Below, one piece after another: positions 4,905 through 5,419 of a stretch of 5,419 nt of DNA. The translations under genes were made by a program, and so were the position numbers. The notes below the pieces were generated by a model. It did not search any database and was not told the DNA's origin. It worked only from the letters and a program-made list of their open reading frames with translations. The stretch lies in contig DIWD01000077.1 of NCBI GenBank assembly GCA_002428405.1, forward strand, positions 5,925 through 11,343, written 5' to 3'. This DNA is from a bacterium UBA6115 (GTDB lineage Bacteria; Bacillota_A; Clostridia; Christensenellales; Aristaeellaceae). Within the stretch, counting starts at the first letter, position 1. Each line of letters starts with the position of its first letter.

Positions 4905-5419
4905 TCACGCACCCTGTCTGCCCCTGCCCGGATGGGAAGTCTGCCGCTGTATTACGTCTAAAATATACCCGATATCCCCCACCGCAAAATCAGGCCTGAT
5001 TTCGCTCCCCTTCAGCATATCAGGGGTCGTTTCCCCGCTGAATACCAAAATGCTGGTGATGCCGGCGCGTTTGCCGCAGGCGATGTCCGTGTAGACGCGG
5101 TCGCCGATGAGCAGGGTTTCCTCCGGTTTTACGGCTTTTTTCGCCATTGCCAGCAGGGCGATGTCCGGTTCCGGTTTGCCGAGGAAATGCGGAAGCCTGC
5201 CGGTGGCATGCTCAAGCGCCTGGGCGATGGACCCGCAGTCGGGCACGTAGCCGAACTCTGTCGGGCACACCCAGTCCGGGTTGGTGGCGAGGTACTCGAC
5301 ACCCTGTCCCAGCAGGATGGACGCGTCAACCAGTTTCCGGTATGTCAGCTCGGTGTCATAGCCCATCAGCAGGCAGTCGATGTCTCCTTCCAGCCGGTCG
5401 GTAACGGGAAAGCCTTCCA
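4905..5419 (-). CDS. NagD-type HAD-IIA phosphatase, C-terminal part, cut by window edge
   Basis: The frame is open to the right edge, giving about 170 residues of a HAD-superfamily sugar- or nucleotide-phosphate phosphatase of subfamily IIA (NagD/AraL/phosphoglycolate phosphatase-like), a cytoplasmic enzyme. Counting from the ATG at 5366, which is internal, it shows MGYDTELTYRKL, the cap-domain LATNPDWVCP (26-35), a PDCGS turn (42-46) where PGxGS is usual, the motif III lysine in GKPEPDI (Lys64) and the motif IV acidic pair GDRVYTDI (Asp89, Asp94). The Asp-X-Asp-Gly nucleophile motif and about 90 N-terminal residues lie outside the window. The frame upstream of 5366 continues as EGFPVTDRLEGDIDCLL, so 5366 is not the start. 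It is the first visible gene of the minus-strand unit, ending 21 bp before the metallopeptidase start. The substrate cannot be inferred. Confidence 0.9.
   Translation of the reverse strand, partial: EGFPVTDRLEGDIDCLLMGYDTELTYRKLVDASILLGQGVEYLATNPDWVCPTEFGYVPDCGSIAQALEHATGRLPHFLGKPEPDIALLAMAKKAVKPEETLLIGDRVYTDIACGKRAGITSILVFSGETTPDMLKGSEIRPDFAVGDIGYILDVIQRQTSHPGRGRQGA

Noticed and set aside
1..5419. A defence system, mobile element, CRISPR array, tRNA or riboswitch
   Set aside because: I looked for direct repeats, transposase or integrase motifs, cloverleaf structures and known leader motifs on both strands and found none. The gene content looks like ordinary chromosomal metabolism, repair and envelope functions.

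Overview
The window is GC-rich (roughly 60% by eye), densely packed bacterial chromosome. Strong purine-rich ribosome binding sites, a Bacillus-type ExoA start and short intergenic gaps suggest a GC-rich member of the Firmicutes/Clostridia (a gut-type lineage such as Oscillospirales or Christensenellales is a guess). No rRNA, tRNA, CRISPR array, insertion sequence or phage gene was found. All eight genes fall in known or broadly recognised families. I do not see a convincing undescribed multi-gene system. The best leads are regulatory or concern domain architecture.

Layout: (1) 1-242, minus strand: the N-terminal part of an ExoA/ExoIII-type AP endonuclease, running off the left edge. (2) 243-359: a compact divergent intergenic region. 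Two promoter-like elements facing opposite ways interlock around one perfect 8+8 bp inverted repeat, so a single regulator could control both the DNA-repair gene and the gene opposite. (3) 360-2279, plus strand: a YghZ-type aldo-keto reductase, followed 12 bp later by a GyrI-like ligand-binding protein with an added zinc ribbon and a DUF2007-like tail. (4) 2387-3130, plus strand: a small DUF4282-like membrane protein and a DUF503/YlxP-like protein. (5) 3131-3382: a gene-free stretch with a possible terminator, a GC-rich hairpin, an AT-rich segment and the terminator of the opposing operon. (6) 5419-3383, minus strand: a tight three-gene unit, in transcription order a NagD-type HAD phosphatase (5' end outside the window), a YpfJ-type membrane-anchored zinc metallopeptidase and an N-terminally anchored or secreted methionine sulfoxide reductase B, closed by a hairpin terminator.

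How the genes may work together (inference): ExoA repairs oxidised DNA and the aldo-keto reductase reduces reactive aldehydes. MsrB repairs oxidised methionines outside the membrane, next to a surface protease. The window therefore has a loose oxidative or electrophile-stress flavour on both strands, but only the shared divergent promoter and the minus-strand operon are direct structural links.
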